Assembly: GCA_030760725.1 (NCBI GenBank)
Contig: JASWHV010000012.1
Location: 42,501,652-42,565,651 of the forward strand
Direction: 5' to 3'
DNA: 64,000 bases
From: Neostapfia colusana
Taxonomy: Eukaryota > Streptophyta > Magnoliopsida > Poales > Poaceae
Both the position numbers and the translations under genes were made by a program. The notes under the pieces are model-generated. The model saw nothing but the letters and a program-made list of their open reading frames with translations. It was not told where the DNA came from and did not search any database. Below are positions 1-13,239 of the stretch, piece after piece (within the stretch, counting starts at the first letter, position 1; the number at the start of each line of letters is the position of its first letter).

Positions 1-440
1 CGGGCTCATGATCGCGCAGGTGTTGAGCTGGCTCACAATGCCATTGAGGCGCATGGCAAAATCTTCCACCGCCTCTCCTTCCTTGAACGCGAGGAGCTCA
101 TATTCGCATCGCAGCTTCTGCGTACTTGCCTTCTTGATGCGGTCATCACCGAGACGCATTGTCTTGATGGTCTCCCACGCATCCATGGCTGATTCCTTCG
201 TCGCAAGTGTGAAGATCATCTCCACGGGCACGGTGCTGCAGATCGCATCCAGTGCCATCCAGTCCACTTGGAACTCGGCCATGCCCGGATCAATTGTGTT
301 CCACAGCCCACGAGCCTCCAACTTGATCTACATCAACAGCGCCCAGTCGTTGTAGTTTGCCTTCGTGAGCACCGGGTAGTTCGCCGGACCTGCCAGCGAA
401 ACCTTCTCAACGACGCGCTCGATGACGACACGTGGTCCGC
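1..440 (-). pseudogene. Copia retrotransposon gag remnant (partial at left edge)
   Basis: Read on the minus strand, this stretch gives a degraded Copia-type Gag (UBN2-like) N-terminal region. It has the phrases ANYNDWALLM, LEARGLWNTID and FAMRLNGIVSQL, which match the usual order in plant Copia Gag, running off the left edge. An in-frame TAG follows the NDWALLM phrase, so the copy is dead. Upstream on the same strand are a primer-binding site (536-548) and an LTR. The rest of the element lies outside the window. Family assignment rests on recognised motifs only. Confidence 0.75.
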
Positions 441-535
441 GTCATGGCGTCGGCGATCGCCCACGGCTCCACCGCCCCTCCAGGCTTGGAGAGCTCTCAC
501 ACGTCAACACCATCTCTTACCCGAGGACTTGACCT

Positions 536-548
536 GGCTCTGGTGCCA
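536..548 (-). other. primer-binding site of left-edge Copia element
   Basis: The minus strand reads TGGCACCAGAGCC, one of the variants of the initiator-Met tRNA primer site, two bases inside the LTR end at 551. It sits between the LTR and the gag remnant, as expected for a minus-strand element. Confidence 0.65.
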
Positions 549-550
549 AT

Positions 551-835
551 TGTCAGCGCTCACACAAGGTGCTGCTCTCTGATGGCACTCACGAAGAACA
601 GGCGTACTCACACGAACAGAAAGGAATGCTTCAGTTTTTGTGCAGCCCACAACTGGTGCTGCGTTATTCACTTGAACTTGTATTTATACCGAACAACCGA
701 AGTACATGGTATGGCCGGGAGTAGCTTGTGCTTGGCCGTAACAGACGTTCTTATCTCTGAGCTATTCTCACGTCTCCTAACGTTTCAACGCTCAACTCTC
801 TCTGACCAAATCATGCAGCTAACTAACTACTGAAC
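551..835 (-). repeat. LTR of left-edge Copia element (outer boundary uncertain)
   Basis: The inner end is fixed by the adjacent primer-binding site: on the plus strand the LTR begins TGTCAGC at 551. A TATAAATAC box on the minus strand near 680-690 fits an LTR promoter. The second LTR is outside the window, so the outer end cannot be set by comparison; a TG-compatible end near 741 is equally possible. Confidence 0.45.
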
Positions 836-1440
836 TTGACTGAGTACGAAAGAAATATTCAAAGCACTAAGTGTATTCACTAACGATATCAATCACGTAT
901 AGAGACGGCGGAAGAACTTGACGATATTTATTACAAATATTTGTGTACTAAATTTTTATCATTCTCTTTTATTTTATTTTTTGTTTATGTAATAAACCAG
1001 GCTGTATGTGTGTCAGTTGTTCGTAGACATGCAGAGGCTGGAATGTAACTTCATTTTCTAAAAAAAAATCTGTGGCTTTTGTTGTCTTCCGGTACTGTTT
1101 CTTCAGTAACGTCAACTATATATGTTTGCTCTTCCACCATGTTGGTGATTAAACAACACCCGAGCATCTGCTATTCCAACAATGAATGATTGAAGCAAAG
1201 GCCACCAAAATAGCAAACTGATGAAGAAAGAAGTTACCATACACCACCATGACGGAACATACATAGTAGGACCACAGATGTCAACCGTTGCAGAAGGCCA
1301 CAACCAAAAAATGGTGAACAAGGCTGAAAGATCTTCATCGGGATCTCCGAGACCATGCTTAAAGGAAGATAGGACACTAAGGTATTGTCGACATCCATCC
1401 GAATTGGATTAGCTATTGACTAAACTCGGAGAAGAGTCTC
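836..1440. other. AT-rich stretch, no gene seen
   Basis: Low-complexity T-rich sequence around 935-990 and short unconvincing reading frames. It lies between the Copia LTR and the first recognisable LINE ORF1 sequence. The 5' end of the LINE may be in here, but no boundary could be placed. Confidence 0.5.
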
Positions 1441-3173
1441 TTGGCCTCAAGCTGTGATAGATACCCAGACCAAAATCTCCCAGAAGTAGCCATGGCGAGT
1501 GCTGGATCCAGAGAGGCCGCACATAGACCCCGCCAGGGCCAAGCATTGGTTATCGTTGGAGGGGCGGCAGAAATGTTGAGGCTGCGCTCGCGGGCAGCGG
1601 TCATCGCGGCTGAGGGCCACAGGTGCGTCCCTGTGGGACGGGAGGTGTCGGATGCCTTGCTGCGTCAATGCAGGCTTCCACGGCGTTGTGTCACCTTCTC
1701 CATCCTCAACTCGGAAGTGCTATTGGTCAAGTTTGATCTTCCGGGGCAATGTCACCAGGGGTTGAGTGAGAATGTCCTACACATTCCAGGGCCCCATACA
1801 CCGTTTGGTCCTGAAATCCCTACCCGCAGCATGCTCTTGGATGGTTCTACTAGGCCACCATATATATCGAACATCTCTCGTTGCATGCCTAGTCCGCTAA
1901 AGGCGTCCGACAGATCCTAGGGGATGTCTGTATTTTTTTATCACATGCTCTGTTCCTCTTACCTCTAGGAGCAATCAGACCTGTTTGGTGTGGTGGTCCT
2001 GATGCAAAACCCAGATCTCTTGCCAAGGTTCAAGGTTATCAATTTCTTTACAGAGCGCGCTGGACGTTCGGGTTTCGGTGATGACCCTCTAGAAGTGGTG
2101 GAACTGGCAATCCCGCCAGTTGCTCGACAGGTTGAAGTCTTGATCCACCTCTACCACTACCTTGACCATTCCCCTGTGGTTGCACATTCCTCGCCCTCAG
2201 CTATAAGAGGCATACTGTCATCACCGTCAGTCAACTCTAAGGATGGTTCCTACCCACGGCTTTGCAGCTTCGTATAGAGAAGGAGGGTGCTGGATGGCTC
2301 ACAAAGGCCATCTTCAGCGGCTCCCAGACCGATCGAAGGATGCCGGCCTCATGCTCAACCCTTGAGCAGGGACCATGGTCTGGATGAGGATGGAAGACCA
2401 TCAAGAGACTCGAGGTCCAGACTCCATGCTCGGGGACGACTGGTGGAAGACCTGCAATACTGAAGGGCAAGCCGAGAACGCACCAGATCGCCACGTTGTG
2501 GAAATTGCAGCCACCGGCATCGATCCAAAGTTTGCAGGGATCAGGAAGGCAGGGGTCGCCAGTCCCCTATAAAAAAATCCCCAAGAAATTGCTGACATTA
2601 TCCTGGCTTTTGATAGCAAAGTCACGGGTTCTGCCGGGAGGGTCGACCCGATGCTGAAGGAACAGGACGCGGTGCAAGCCTCCAAGCTGTCTGTAGGAGT
2701 CTTCCCCGACCAAACTCCAAGGGTGGCAATGGCAGAGGGCCCAATCATCATTGGGCCAACTTGTCAAGAGATTACGACAGAGAGTTCGTGGGATCTCCCT
2801 GCAGCCGCCTCACCTCTCGCCCCTGAGGGAGAGGGTGATTCACCCACACTGCAAGTCAGCCGCATGGGTGCAATTGGGCCGAGAAGCTTGAATGAAGCCC
2901 AGCATGTCAGGACACGCCGGAGGCCCAAATGACAAGTGAAGATTTTTTGAACAAGGTTTTCCCGCCGCTTGTGGTTCCAGTACTGGGGGAGCTTCCGCTG
3001 CGGAATAGGCTCCAGCAGCAGCAGAGAGCCCTTTCAGCGGAGCCAACCCGTAAGTGCGCGCCAAGCAAGCAGACAGGAAATCTGCCGTCTCTGTCGCGCA
3101 TAGGGCAACACATCGGCTCATCCAACTACTTGATATAGCTGAGGAAGGCGAGCCCATTGGGGATGAAGCCATG
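1441..3173 (+). pseudogene. LINE ORF1-like, 5' part
   Basis: A series of reading frames (about 1441-1920, 1990-2277, 2375-2572, 2651-2932, 3054-3173) that together resemble the gag-like ORF1 of grass LINEs. The phrases SDALLRQCRLPRRCVTFSILN and LVKFDLPGQCHQ fit the DUF4283-type region. The frame changes several times, so it is not translatable. The last frame ends GDEAM at 3171-3173, exactly at the TSD of the solo LTR, and continues in frame at 7204. The assignment of the first 1.5 kb is weaker than that of the end. Confidence 0.5.
3169..3173. repeat. Target-site duplication, left copy (CCATG)
   Basis: CCATG precedes the solo LTR and is repeated at 7199-7203 directly after it. Removing the LTR plus one copy restores a continuous LINE frame. 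Confidence 0.85.
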
Positions 3174-6100
3174 TGTAAAAGCCCAAGAAATGGGACTTGC
3201 AAAAATTTGCCATCACCTCACAATACCACAGGTTTTGTTGTGGATATCTTGTGAATACTTGTGAAGAGCAAGTAACCACCATCAAAAGGGTGATTAGAGG
3301 GAAAAGCCCTAACTTTCAAAAAGTAGAATTTCCACACATGAACATGCAAGGTTGAGCTCAACCCTAGACCTTAAATAGTCTTGGGAAGGCTCAGGCCAAA
3401 TTTCATGCAAACCCAATACCTTTTGAGGCACTTTTGGAGGTATTTGAAAAGGAGGCCAATTTGAATGAAAATTCAAATTGCAGCAACTTCCATCACTTGA
3501 ATTCAAAAGTTGGCTTCATATTCAAACTCAGCACATTTTTCTGAGTTAGTCCACCAATTTTCATCCCCATTGGACTTCATCTTGTCGGAAGCCAAATTTG
3601 CAATAATTCAAACTGAATTTGAATTTCAAATTCAAATGGCCAGCAAATTTTGCCAAACCAATTTCAAACTTAGGAAACCAAATTCAAACTGTGACTTGGT
3701 GCTTAAGTCTCTCATTCAATGGAGAGTAGCTGGGATATTTACAGAAGAATTTGGAAAAAGATTAGAGGGGAGAGGGACCCACAGGTCAGTGGGAGAGCTG
3801 TTTCACAACCGAGCAGTGCTCTGTTTCACGCCGAGGCGATCGCACGCAGCGCGCCACCGAGCTGGTTTCCGGACGCCACCTCCCGAGCAGCCAGGCCACG
3901 GCGTGTATCGACGAAGCGGTCGCCCAGGGATATTTTCCCACCTCCGTAACTGACTCACCGCGCTGCCCTGACCATTTCCGAGCCCCTCGACGCAGAAACA
4001 CCACCGCGCGCACAAAAACTCTCGGCTCTCCGGCATCCGCTCGTCTCCGCGGTTGGCACACGGGTCTGAGCTCACCCAGAGCTTCGCCAAGGCCTCCTCG
4101 ACGTGATCAACGCGATAACCCGGCGCTCCACCCACGGTAACCCGCCCACGAGCTCTCTGTTTCCATTCCGCACCGGGTAAAGCTGCCGCGACCAAAAACT
4201 CATAGCCCGGCCGCTAGGCTTGATCCCACGTCGAGTTGAGCAGGCAAGGAGGTTCGCCTTGGAGTGTACTTCCTGTGCGACAACCCCGGCCGCATGCCAT
4301 GGAGTGTGCTGGCCGGAATTCCAGTTCTTGCCGAGAGCATGCGATATAGCCGTGTTCGGTTAAATCGGAAAATTCGAGCTAACCGGTCGAGCAATCGCTC
4401 CCCAGCTGCGACAACTAGCTAGAAACGTCCGAGCGAAACCCTACGGTCAAGAACCACGGGAAACCAGCGAGAAACCACCGAGTTCCATGGGTTTTTTGTT
4501 CATCGCCGGATTTAGACCTAGGTCGCACGGTGAAGTCCAGTTTGCCACAACTTTGAGCAAGATCAGAGGCTGAGTCGTTGCTCCGTAGGTTGTGGCAGTG
4601 CCTTAGGAGCCAACAGAGGGGACTGTGAGGCATGACAGCGCCATACCGACGTCGCCGAACTCATCCCGTAGACTGTCGCCGTCGCGCAACCGATTCTGGT
4701 GATCACCGGCCGGCGACAAGGGCAGCAACGGGTTCCCCGAGGAATTTCAGGCGGGGGCGGCCAGTTTGGTTGAGCTCCGGTCACGGGAACAGCCTCCCGG
4801 CGAGTACTCCGGCGAGGTGGGCGGCGGGGAGCCACGGGAGCGCGAGGTAGACGAAGCCCCGTGGGCCCCACGTGTCGGTCTCTGCTGAAACCGCCCCGGA
4901 TCTGCTGTGGTACCGGGATCCCGTGCGACTGCGCGGGTGACTCTGCGGACCCCCATGTGGGTTAGCTGAGATGCTGACACGTAGCCCGGGGAGCCCACCC
5001 GACAGTTTAAACTTTATTTGAATTTTCAGATTTGGTTCAAACTTCAAATGCATAGAACTTTTGCTAGGAAGCTCCAAATTTAGTGAACCAAATTTTGCTG
5101 AACTCAGAATATTGAGTAATTTCCAGCAATACAAATTTCAGCTCATGAAACTTAATATTTTTCCAAAATTAAATCACTAAAATTTAAACTGTTAGGAATT
5201 TTACCTGGAGGATTACTTTATGAAAAATTCTGGAATTTGGCTGGGAGGTTCACTGGAAAATCCTTGAGTCACAGTAAAATGTTCAGACTCATCCAAGTTC
5301 ATTTAGTACCCCTAATGGTGTGATTAAGTGAACTGCCCTGAGAACTGCCCTGAGAAAATAGAAAAATATACAGAAACATTTTTCAGATTTTCTCAAATCT
5401 TGTTTAGGGCATAACTTCATCTAGAATTCTTCAAATGACATGAAACCAATTCCAGTAGAACCATCTCAAATTCTAGTTTCCAGAAAGTAATGGTTGAAGC
5501 CATGAACCTGGGAGTTCTTAGAGGTGCTAATATTGACCAAATAGACTTTTATTTGTACAAAGCTCAAATGAACTCTGTTGCAAATGAAACTTGGTCAAGA
5601 CTCTGGTTAGGTCTCTACCAAGCCACCATAAAAATTTCAGAGCCAAAGGGGAGGGCTAGCTAGCATTATGGTCTTTACATATTCAAGTTCAAACATTGCA
5701 TTTAAATTGACATATAGTATTATCGTTTACATGTAGTCGTTGAAGGCGAGGAGACTCCGGAAGTGCTCGACTTCCTCCTTCCGGACGGAGCCTTAACCCT
5801 TGACCAGCAGCAACAAGGCAAGCCCCGGTTTGCATTAACCCCTTTTATAAAGTTTTGCTTTGTTTACATGTTTTGTGTGAGGTATGGATGTGCATTAGGT
5901 GTAGGATGGATGAAACCCAAATGCATAACCAGATGTTTCCTAAAAGAGTGAGGGTAGTGTCTAAGTCCTCGAGTAGAAAGGCTCTACTTAATAATTCCTA
6001 GAACTTTGGTACAAGTCAAGTAGTTGGAATCTACTCGCGAGTTTAGGCTTGGGACACACGAGATTGGTTCGAGTGATGTGAGACCACTTTAGTAATGAAA

Positions 6101-7198
6101 ATGAGACTAGGCAGGGGCTAGGGCGCAGCAAGAGGAAGTCTTGTGTGCGCAGCCCTGTCCGTGTCGATTGAGGACCGATCCGTGTGCGGCCCTGCTGAAC
6201 AAGTATTGAACGTACCAAAGGCATATCGGATATATGGGCCCAGATAAACCGATGTAACCTAAACATCCGGACATCGAGGCATAGCACACCGATTTATAGG
6301 TGTAGGTTGAGGGCAGCAAGATGGAAATCTGCTAACGGGTATAGAGAGATGCTCCATGTAGGGAACCTCCTGTCCGTTTCGGTGCGACCGGTTCGACGTT
6401 TGGGATGTTGGGTGAAAGGTTGTCCCGTACGACATCGAGTGAGCGTGTTGTGCGGCTCCACGGGTGGGCGTACGTGATGTGCTCTTTGGGTATCCCTGCA
6501 GGTCTTTATCGAGTCAATTCGCCGTCCCTCGCGGTGACGAGTACCGCTTGCTCACTGCATCGTAACGTAGATAAATTATGGAATGTAATGACTCAATTCT
6601 GCTGATATGTATAATTGTATTGCTACATGTGTTCCACCAAATATTGCTTACTAAATTTCGGATTCATGAACTGTTAACTTGTGGCTAAAAGATGAACTAA
6701 GGATGAACTTGTAGGCGTGTCCGTTGGCTGCAATTTCACCATCCCATGTTCATCGTACACTACATGTAGAGTTTCATGCCTAGGTGAGTCGGTTAAGTCT
6801 TGTTGAGCCATCGTGCTCATGGTTGCTGCTTAAGTGTTTTTCAGGTGATGAGCCACCCGTGGACTCGGGTTACGAGTTCACCGGCGAGGGTTACCCTCCG
6901 TCAGGGACCACGGCTGAGTGCGAGCCGTACACGCTGCGCTGAGCTGGAGAGTGTAGCTAGTGTGGGTTGCCCTAGGGCTAGGCAACCGACTTTTGCTAGA
7001 TAGGCGGGCGTGAGTTGTACAAATTTAATTTCCGTTGTGTAATATAAACACTAGTTTGTAACTGAGTAGTGTACTACTTTGTACATTTCAGTGGTTTTCA
7101 ATGTAATGCAATATATCCTTATGATGTGTGCTGTCGGGTGTCGCATCGTGCGGCACCACCCTCTGCGATCTTGGATGAGCGGATTCCGGTCCGCCACA
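3174..7198 (+). mobile_element. Solo LTR (about 4.0 kb) of a Gypsy element
   Basis: Begins TGTAAAAGCCC and ends GGTCCGCCACA, flanked by the 5-bp direct repeat CCATG (3169-3173 and 7199-7203). There is no internal domain or second LTR. It is a diverged, opposite-orientation relative of the 5.1-kb LTRs at 8027 and 17737 (compare on their minus strand): shared features include the TGTAAA start, GGTTTGCATTAACCC, GAAACCCAAATGCATA and the TGTGTGCTG block near the 3' end. LTR-LTR recombination of a former full element is the likely origin. No host gene lies inside; the GC-rich part at 4560-4990 is LTR sequence. Confidence 0.85.
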
Positions 7199-7203
7199 CC
7201 ATG
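7199..7203. repeat. Target-site duplication, right copy (CCATG)
   Basis: Right-hand partner of 3169-3173; the LINE ORF1 frame continues with CRYLDIYKR immediately after it. Confidence 0.85.
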
Positions 7204-7398
7204 TGTAGGTACTTGGACATCTACAAACGTCCCCTTCTGCGGAAAGCCATCAACGCAATCCGGGCCGCAGTCTCCCTGGATCAGGCTGATGCATCCGCAG
7301 CTATGTCATTCATGATTATTACTGAGCTCACCGCCGAGGTGGGGGCGTATGGAGTGCTCGTTGTGTGGAGAAGGGTGAAATGGGTGTATCCACAATGA
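7204..7398 (+). pseudogene. LINE ORF1, 3' end
   Basis: Continues the frame that stops at 3173 and ends at a TGA at 7396-7398. It encodes the C-terminal stretch with CRYLDIYKRPLLRKAI and SLDQADASAAM. About 130 bp separate it from the ORF2 start at 7531, a normal LINE arrangement. The spacer carries a (TG)n tract running into a G run (about 7422-7448). Confidence 0.6.
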
Positions 7399-7421
7399 AC
7401 TGCTTTTGTTGCTGGTCCTCT

Positions 7422-7448
7422 ATGTGTGTGTGTGTGGGGGGGGGGGGG
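7422..7448. repeat. (TG)n plus G-run microsatellite
   Basis: Alternating TG followed by about 13 G residues in the LINE inter-ORF spacer. Simple repeat; length may be affected by sequencing slippage. Confidence 0.8.
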
Positions 7449-7530
7449 CAATTCCCTTTTGTGGCAGGCTTTTCCAATGTTTAGGGCCCCAATCAAGGGT
7501 TCATACAATGTCGCTTCCTAGTGCTTATCA

Positions 7531-8026
7531 TGAATAAACACCTGTCAATTATCAGTTGGAACGTGCAGGGGCTAAATTCCCTAACTCGTCGGGCAGGGTA
7601 TCAACAATGATTCAGTCTGTCTCTCCTAAGATCGTTTGTTTGCGAGAAACCAAGCTCGCCAAAATTGACCTGTTAACATGCAAGCAAATTATGGGACACA
7701 AGCTTGATACCTATGATATATTCCGGCCCAGGGCTCCAGGGGTGGGATTTTGGTTGCATGGAATTCCAATTCTGTTGAAATGAATCAGCCGGCTAAAAGG
7801 GATTTCTCTCTATCATTGTCCGGTAAACTCAAGTGGTAGGGTCCAGGGTCCAGCTTCCTCCTGACAACGGACTATGGACCAACGGCAGATTCAAAAAAGC
7901 CACACTTTTTACAAGAAATTGAGTCCCTCAAGCCTGGTATAAACTCGCCCTGGATCCGTCTAGGGGATTTTATATGATCTATAAAGCATGTGATAAGAAC
8001 AATCTGGATCTCAACAGGCGACTTAT
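7531..8026 (+). pseudogene. LINE ORF2, endonuclease N-terminal part
   Basis: The ATG at 7531 starts MNKHLSIISWNVQGLN, the usual beginning of a LINE apurinic-like endonuclease. The next conserved block reads CLRETKL in place of the usual QETK. A frameshift after about 25 codons and others near 7735 and 7970 break it. The later block SPWIRLGDF corresponds to the GDFN motif. The sequence is cut at 8026 by the Gypsy element and resumes at 22871 in the same frame. Confidence 0.8.
8022..8026. repeat. Target-site duplication, left copy (CTTAT)
   Basis: CTTAT just before the TGAC end of the Gypsy element, repeated at 22866-22870. Confidence 0.9.
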
Positions 8027-11000
8027 TGACGGGGACCACGCCGCCCGTTCAATCACGGGGTCGTGCCACTCGCCCGGGAATCACATTGGGAGGTGCCATG
8101 ATACGTGGCACCCAACAGCACACATATAAGGGAACATGTATTACATAAATCAAAAGAGGAAGCTTACAAATGTTTCTTTATAAATAATTTATATCAATTA
8201 ACTACAGCGGAAGACTATAATCATCTCACGTCGAATAACTACTAAGCACTCGATATGATGTCCAGCCCGCGGACTCTTCTCGCTAGCAACACAAAGTCAT
8301 ATGGCAGCGGCTGAGTTCTCCATGTGTTAAATGACTCGGAAGTCTCCGAGTCTCACCGGACAACCTTCTCATAAGCACTGAGGTTAACCTGCAAAACCAC
8401 TCATATACCAAGCGTGAGCACATAGGCTCAGCAAGTCTGACCCGTCTCTCCTATACATGAAACTTCTACATGAATGTTTGTAGGGCACATGAGGTAAATA
8501 AGTCGCAAAGGACTCGCCTAATTATTTGAACCTTACTTTCAAGTTTTAGCAGCAGGTTGTGGAGAATCTTATGCTAAGGCACATGAGAGAGCCGTAATTA
8601 AACAAGAAACACATTTATCTCATGTACTTTGCCCAAAGTTGAAATAAACTTTAATTAGCTCTAAACTACAACAATCATTAACAATCAATGTATAGATTTC
8701 AACTCAGCAAACTTTTAACATGTATCTAGCCTGTTCTTTCTACGTCACGGTACAGTGAACAAGTGGTACTCACTGACCGCGAGGGATGGCGATTATAATC
8801 GATTTACACCTGCAGGGTGACCCGAATAACCCGTCACATACGCTCGTACTCGATGTTGCCTACAGCAACCATCACGGACGTTGTACGCAACCACCTTTCA
8901 CCCGTCAGCCAAATATTGAACCGGTCCAATCGTCCCGAGCAAGAGGTCTCTGCGCGCGCATCCACAGTGCCGCCAGCCGATTTACACCTCTAGCTCTCAA
9001 CCTACCCTCTGAACGACCAGCTATGCCTCAACACCCAGATACCTGAGTTACATCAGTTTCCCGGTTCCCATATAGCCGGTAGGTCTTCGGTACTGTTCTA
9101 GCTTGTTCAACAGGCCCGCACACGGCTATGGCACCCAGGCCCCAAAGTCTTGCTGCCCTTACTCTCCGCTCGGTCTCATTTTTCTTGCCATGTGTTTCAT
9201 TTGTTAGCTTTACCCGAGCAATGTGCCTCTAGCCTATTCTCGCGAGTAGTTCCAACCACTTCAATTTTACCGAATCCTACACTATTTTAGCATTGCAGTA
9301 GCTAACGAGGTTTTCAAACCTAATCCCAACCCAGTGTTTTCTTGGCTATGCATTTGGGTTTCAAACAAGACTCTAATGCAAGAATTAAGTGGGTGCTCAA
9401 AGTAAGTTCTCAAAACAATAAAAATTTGTAAAAGGGTTAATGCAAACCGAAGCTTGCCTGTTTTGCAGGGTAGTAGTATATAATAGAAGTTAGTGATCTT
9501 CGATCCCTTGATTTGTCTGAATTTCCTCAACTAATCCACACGTCAAGGGATGGCTCCGTCGAAGTCCTTCATCGTGAACCCTATCGACATGTATATGCAT
9601 AATCTTTTATGATGCAATTTAAAGACTTTAGAGATTAAAACTTCTTAAGAACAGAGGCTGTGTGGAGATCCTAGGATGATACTGTTGCCTCTGTTGTGCA
9701 AAGAACTCAAAGAAACTAAATCTACCTTAGATGGTTCATTACATCCCTAGCTAAGTTCCTAATGAACATATAAGTTGCTAGAATGATTTGGGTAGAACTA
9801 CAGATCCTGATCTCCAATGACTTTGAAATTTTTACAGGAAGTCATACACTACACAGGGACTTAGCTTGCCAAATTGCAGCTAAAGTGGAAGGACATTGTA
9901 TCTCCCATAATTCTTCCACTAATCCCTATGTTTTACTCATATCCATAAGATTGGAGAACAAGGACAGGAAGATCCAAGACTCAATTTGATCTGAAAGTTT
10001 GCATGTGAATTCCTAGTCACATGAAAGTGTTCTGGACCAAAAATGAACACTTTTCATTGAGTGTTTTATTCAGAACAATTCCCTAAGCAATTAAGCAAAA
10101 AGAAATTAATTCTAAATTAACTCACATGTTCATGCCCAACTTAGTCAACTAAAAATTCAATTATAGTTCATAGAGTCTGCCTTAATTTTCCTAGTATTTT
10201 TGGAGCTAAGAATTGCCCAGAAATGATTTTTCCAACTCTGGGACATTTTCTGAAAAGTTTCTGTATTCATTTGAACACAGTACTTTAAAATCTGAATTCT
10301 CCCACACAATTCAACTCCAAATGAGCTGAATTTTTTTACAGGAGTTCAATAACATCCTAAGGATTATTCTGGCAAAATTTGAGGATTCTTGGATAAATCA
10401 AACTCCCTCTAAAATTCTTTTACTGATAAGCTTCAAAGAATTTTCCAGAATTGATTATTGACTTTCATACAAATTGGGTTGCATATTTGGATAGAGTCTT
10501 TCAATATGAATTTAACCCAATTTGAATCACTAAATTTGGAGGTTCCTACACAAATGTATGATCTTTACAAGAAGTGGGGAAAATCTGAAAATGAACTCTG
10601 TTCTATTTTTTCAATTTTCAGAGACATAAGGTTAACACCACATTTGGCCAAGCAAATTAGGTCCAATGCCTCTGAAATTACTGGAGTTCAAGTGTTTTTG
10701 GAAGAATCTCTTTCCCAAATTTGGGAATTTTCCAATACACAGAACTCCTGGAAAAATCCTACAAGTTTTTCCTTATATGAATTGATGGGCCAAATCCAGG
10801 GATTTTCATAAATACTGGGTTGCACCCCTTGATAGTACTCTCTGAGAGGAATCCAACAAAATTTATTTGACAATTTTTGGACACTTCTACACAAAGTTGT
10901 GGCTCTCCAAAGTTTAAACTGAAAACTGGAAATTCTGAAAATGTTTAAACGCTGACTGTGGGTCCCACCCGTCATCCATCTTCTTCAACCTCGCGCCAGA

Positions 11001-13121
11001 GACCCGAGCAGCGGCGCCCTCCGGCGAGGGTCGCCGGAATGACCTTCCCGGCATCTCCCTATCCCCTGCTCGCCGCCCCACCATTATTAGGCCCGCTAAA
11101 CACGTTGGGATGGTCGCCGGCGGCCGTAGATTGCGGAAATCCTTGCGCACCGGTGTCAGCAACAATTACGGTTCCGGCGAGCCTGTGCAAGGAGAATTGT
11201 CCACCAAATGATCGGTTCTTTGGCTCTAGAGCACCAGGGAAAAGTGTAGATGCTAGAAATGGCCACCAAATCCATCAGTGAGCACTCTAACCCCGTCGAC
11301 ACCGTGCGGCCGACTTGCCCCGAAAGTTTTCCCGTGGCAAGAACGTGAAATTCTCGCCCTACCCTTAATTTCTCGACTCAGGATCGAGGTAGGAGGTACT
11401 TTAGCTAGTGAGGAACTTGTGTGCAAAGTTTGAATCACAACCATCAAGAATTTACACCGAATTTCACAAACGCATATCTCGGTGTCGGTTTGTGCCGCCC
11501 GAGAGAAAATCTCCAAATTCTTGCTCTGTGATCAATTGTTAGGTCTGAGCCTCGGGCGTGAGCTGCTAGGGTCGCCAGTGCACTGATGAGTAATCTTGCT
11601 TTAGATTAATCTCCCTCGGTGTGGGCTGTCCACGGCGACCGAGCCCGTGTTTCCTTCGCTTCCCACCGCGCATGGCCAAAACTTCGAATTCCCGTGCCCA
11701 AATGAGTATGGGTCCGTGGAAGAAACGTGCTAGCCGACTAGAGCACGCGTTAGCGCTGCTCTTTGCTGTTGATACCCTGATCCTTCGACGATCGGCCGGT
11801 GGTGTATGATCGGAAGAACCGAGCACGGCACCGTTGCTTGCGGGGAGGGAAGAACAGAGCGAGGTGAGCTACGGGTAAGCAAAAGAACTTCGGTTGTGCT
11901 ACCGTGTGGAGGATAAGAGCGAGGCGAGCCTCGGGAGAGCAGGAGCTGGCGAGCCACCGAGCGAGGTCCGAGCAGCTGCTGTCGAGCGCGCGCGCGTCCG
12001 GGAGAAAACAGAGTCGGCTGTTGAATTGTGGGTGTATGACATGTGGGTCCTGCCCTCTCATTTTATTTCCCCACTGTGCTTTGAGATTCCCACGCAAACA
12101 TTGTCCAAATCTCACCAAATTTGGAGGATAGGAAATACATAATGTGAGGAATTTTAATATGAAATCTGATTTCAAAATTGATCACATTTGGTTCAGTTTC
12201 CAAATTCAAATTTGAATTTGAATGTGCTCGCAAATGTTCCTTCGAATAAATGGTAGATGAGCTCCAAAATTCTCCAAACTTGGAACTTAAACTCTTGAAT
12301 ACTCGAGGAATGCATTGGTGAATTCACTCGAATGCATTTAGACAATCTGATCAAGAATCCTTTTAAACGATTCAAATTTGTATTTAAATCTCCCTCAAAC
12401 TTCTACTCACAAAGGATGTGCACATGAATGAGATTGGTGGAGTGAATTTCTTTCCTCATGTGAACCTGTGCTAAGCATGGGCTAAAGAACCTTTTTAACT
12501 CCCTCATATGACCATTTTGGGGTTCATTATTTCATGTGACACATGATCAAGCAATTCCTTTGCCTTAACTTTGTTTGTAAGTTGAAATCAAACTCTCCAA
12601 AATATCTCCAAAGTTTGCAAGTGATGAACTTCAATTTTGTGGAGTTGAAAACTGAACTGCCTTTGGAGAATTTGGCACAATTCATCCAAATTCAAATATG
12701 TATTTGAATTCATTGTATATTTAGGTCTATTTGGAAAATGGGTATCAAATATCTTCGAAAATTCATGAGACTTTGCCTACCCCTAATTTGGACCTAAAGA
12801 ATTTAAATATGAAACCTGATCTTTGATTTGGCTGCTGCAAATGAGGTTTTGATCACAACTATTTGCATTCCTATTATTTCCCTCATTTGAAATTTGAGTT
12901 TAAAAATATGAATTTATTTCCCCTTGCACATGAGAGCTTACACATGAGTTTTAAAATAACTTTGTTCCCCCAACACTCAATTGATCCTAGGCTAGAGTGG
13001 TGGGACACTCATGTGTGTCATCACATGTGGAAAAATTTAAACAAGTCCAAGTTTTCATAACTTGAAACCAAATGGTGTTCAAACTTTGGTCCCTTTTTAT
13101 TCAAAAGTTTGGGACCTTTAC
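8027..13121 (-). repeat. 3' LTR of the Gypsy element (minus orientation)
   Basis: On the minus strand it starts TGTAAAGGTCCC at 13121 and ends GGTCCCCGTCA at 8027. It matches 17737-22865 along its whole length. Small reading frames inside occur in both LTRs with stops and resemble no known protein. Much of 8.0-13.1 kb is AT-rich with repeated CAAATTCAAA words; the GC-rich part at about 10950-12020 is probably the promoter/leader part. Confidence 0.92.
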
Positions 13122-13135
13122 ATTCCTCCCCCATT
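13122..13135 (-). other. Polypurine tract of the Gypsy element
   Basis: The minus strand reads AATGGGGGAGGAA immediately before the TGTAAAGG start of the LTR at 13121, the expected place and composition for plus-strand priming. Confidence 0.8.
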
Positions 13136-13239
13136 AAAAGGAATCTCATCCCGAGATTACAAAGTAAAAATGAGAGAGAGGATGGTGGAAAGAGTTATAT
13201 GATGTGCGACGTCAAAAGTCGGGATAATTGGCGTGAAGA

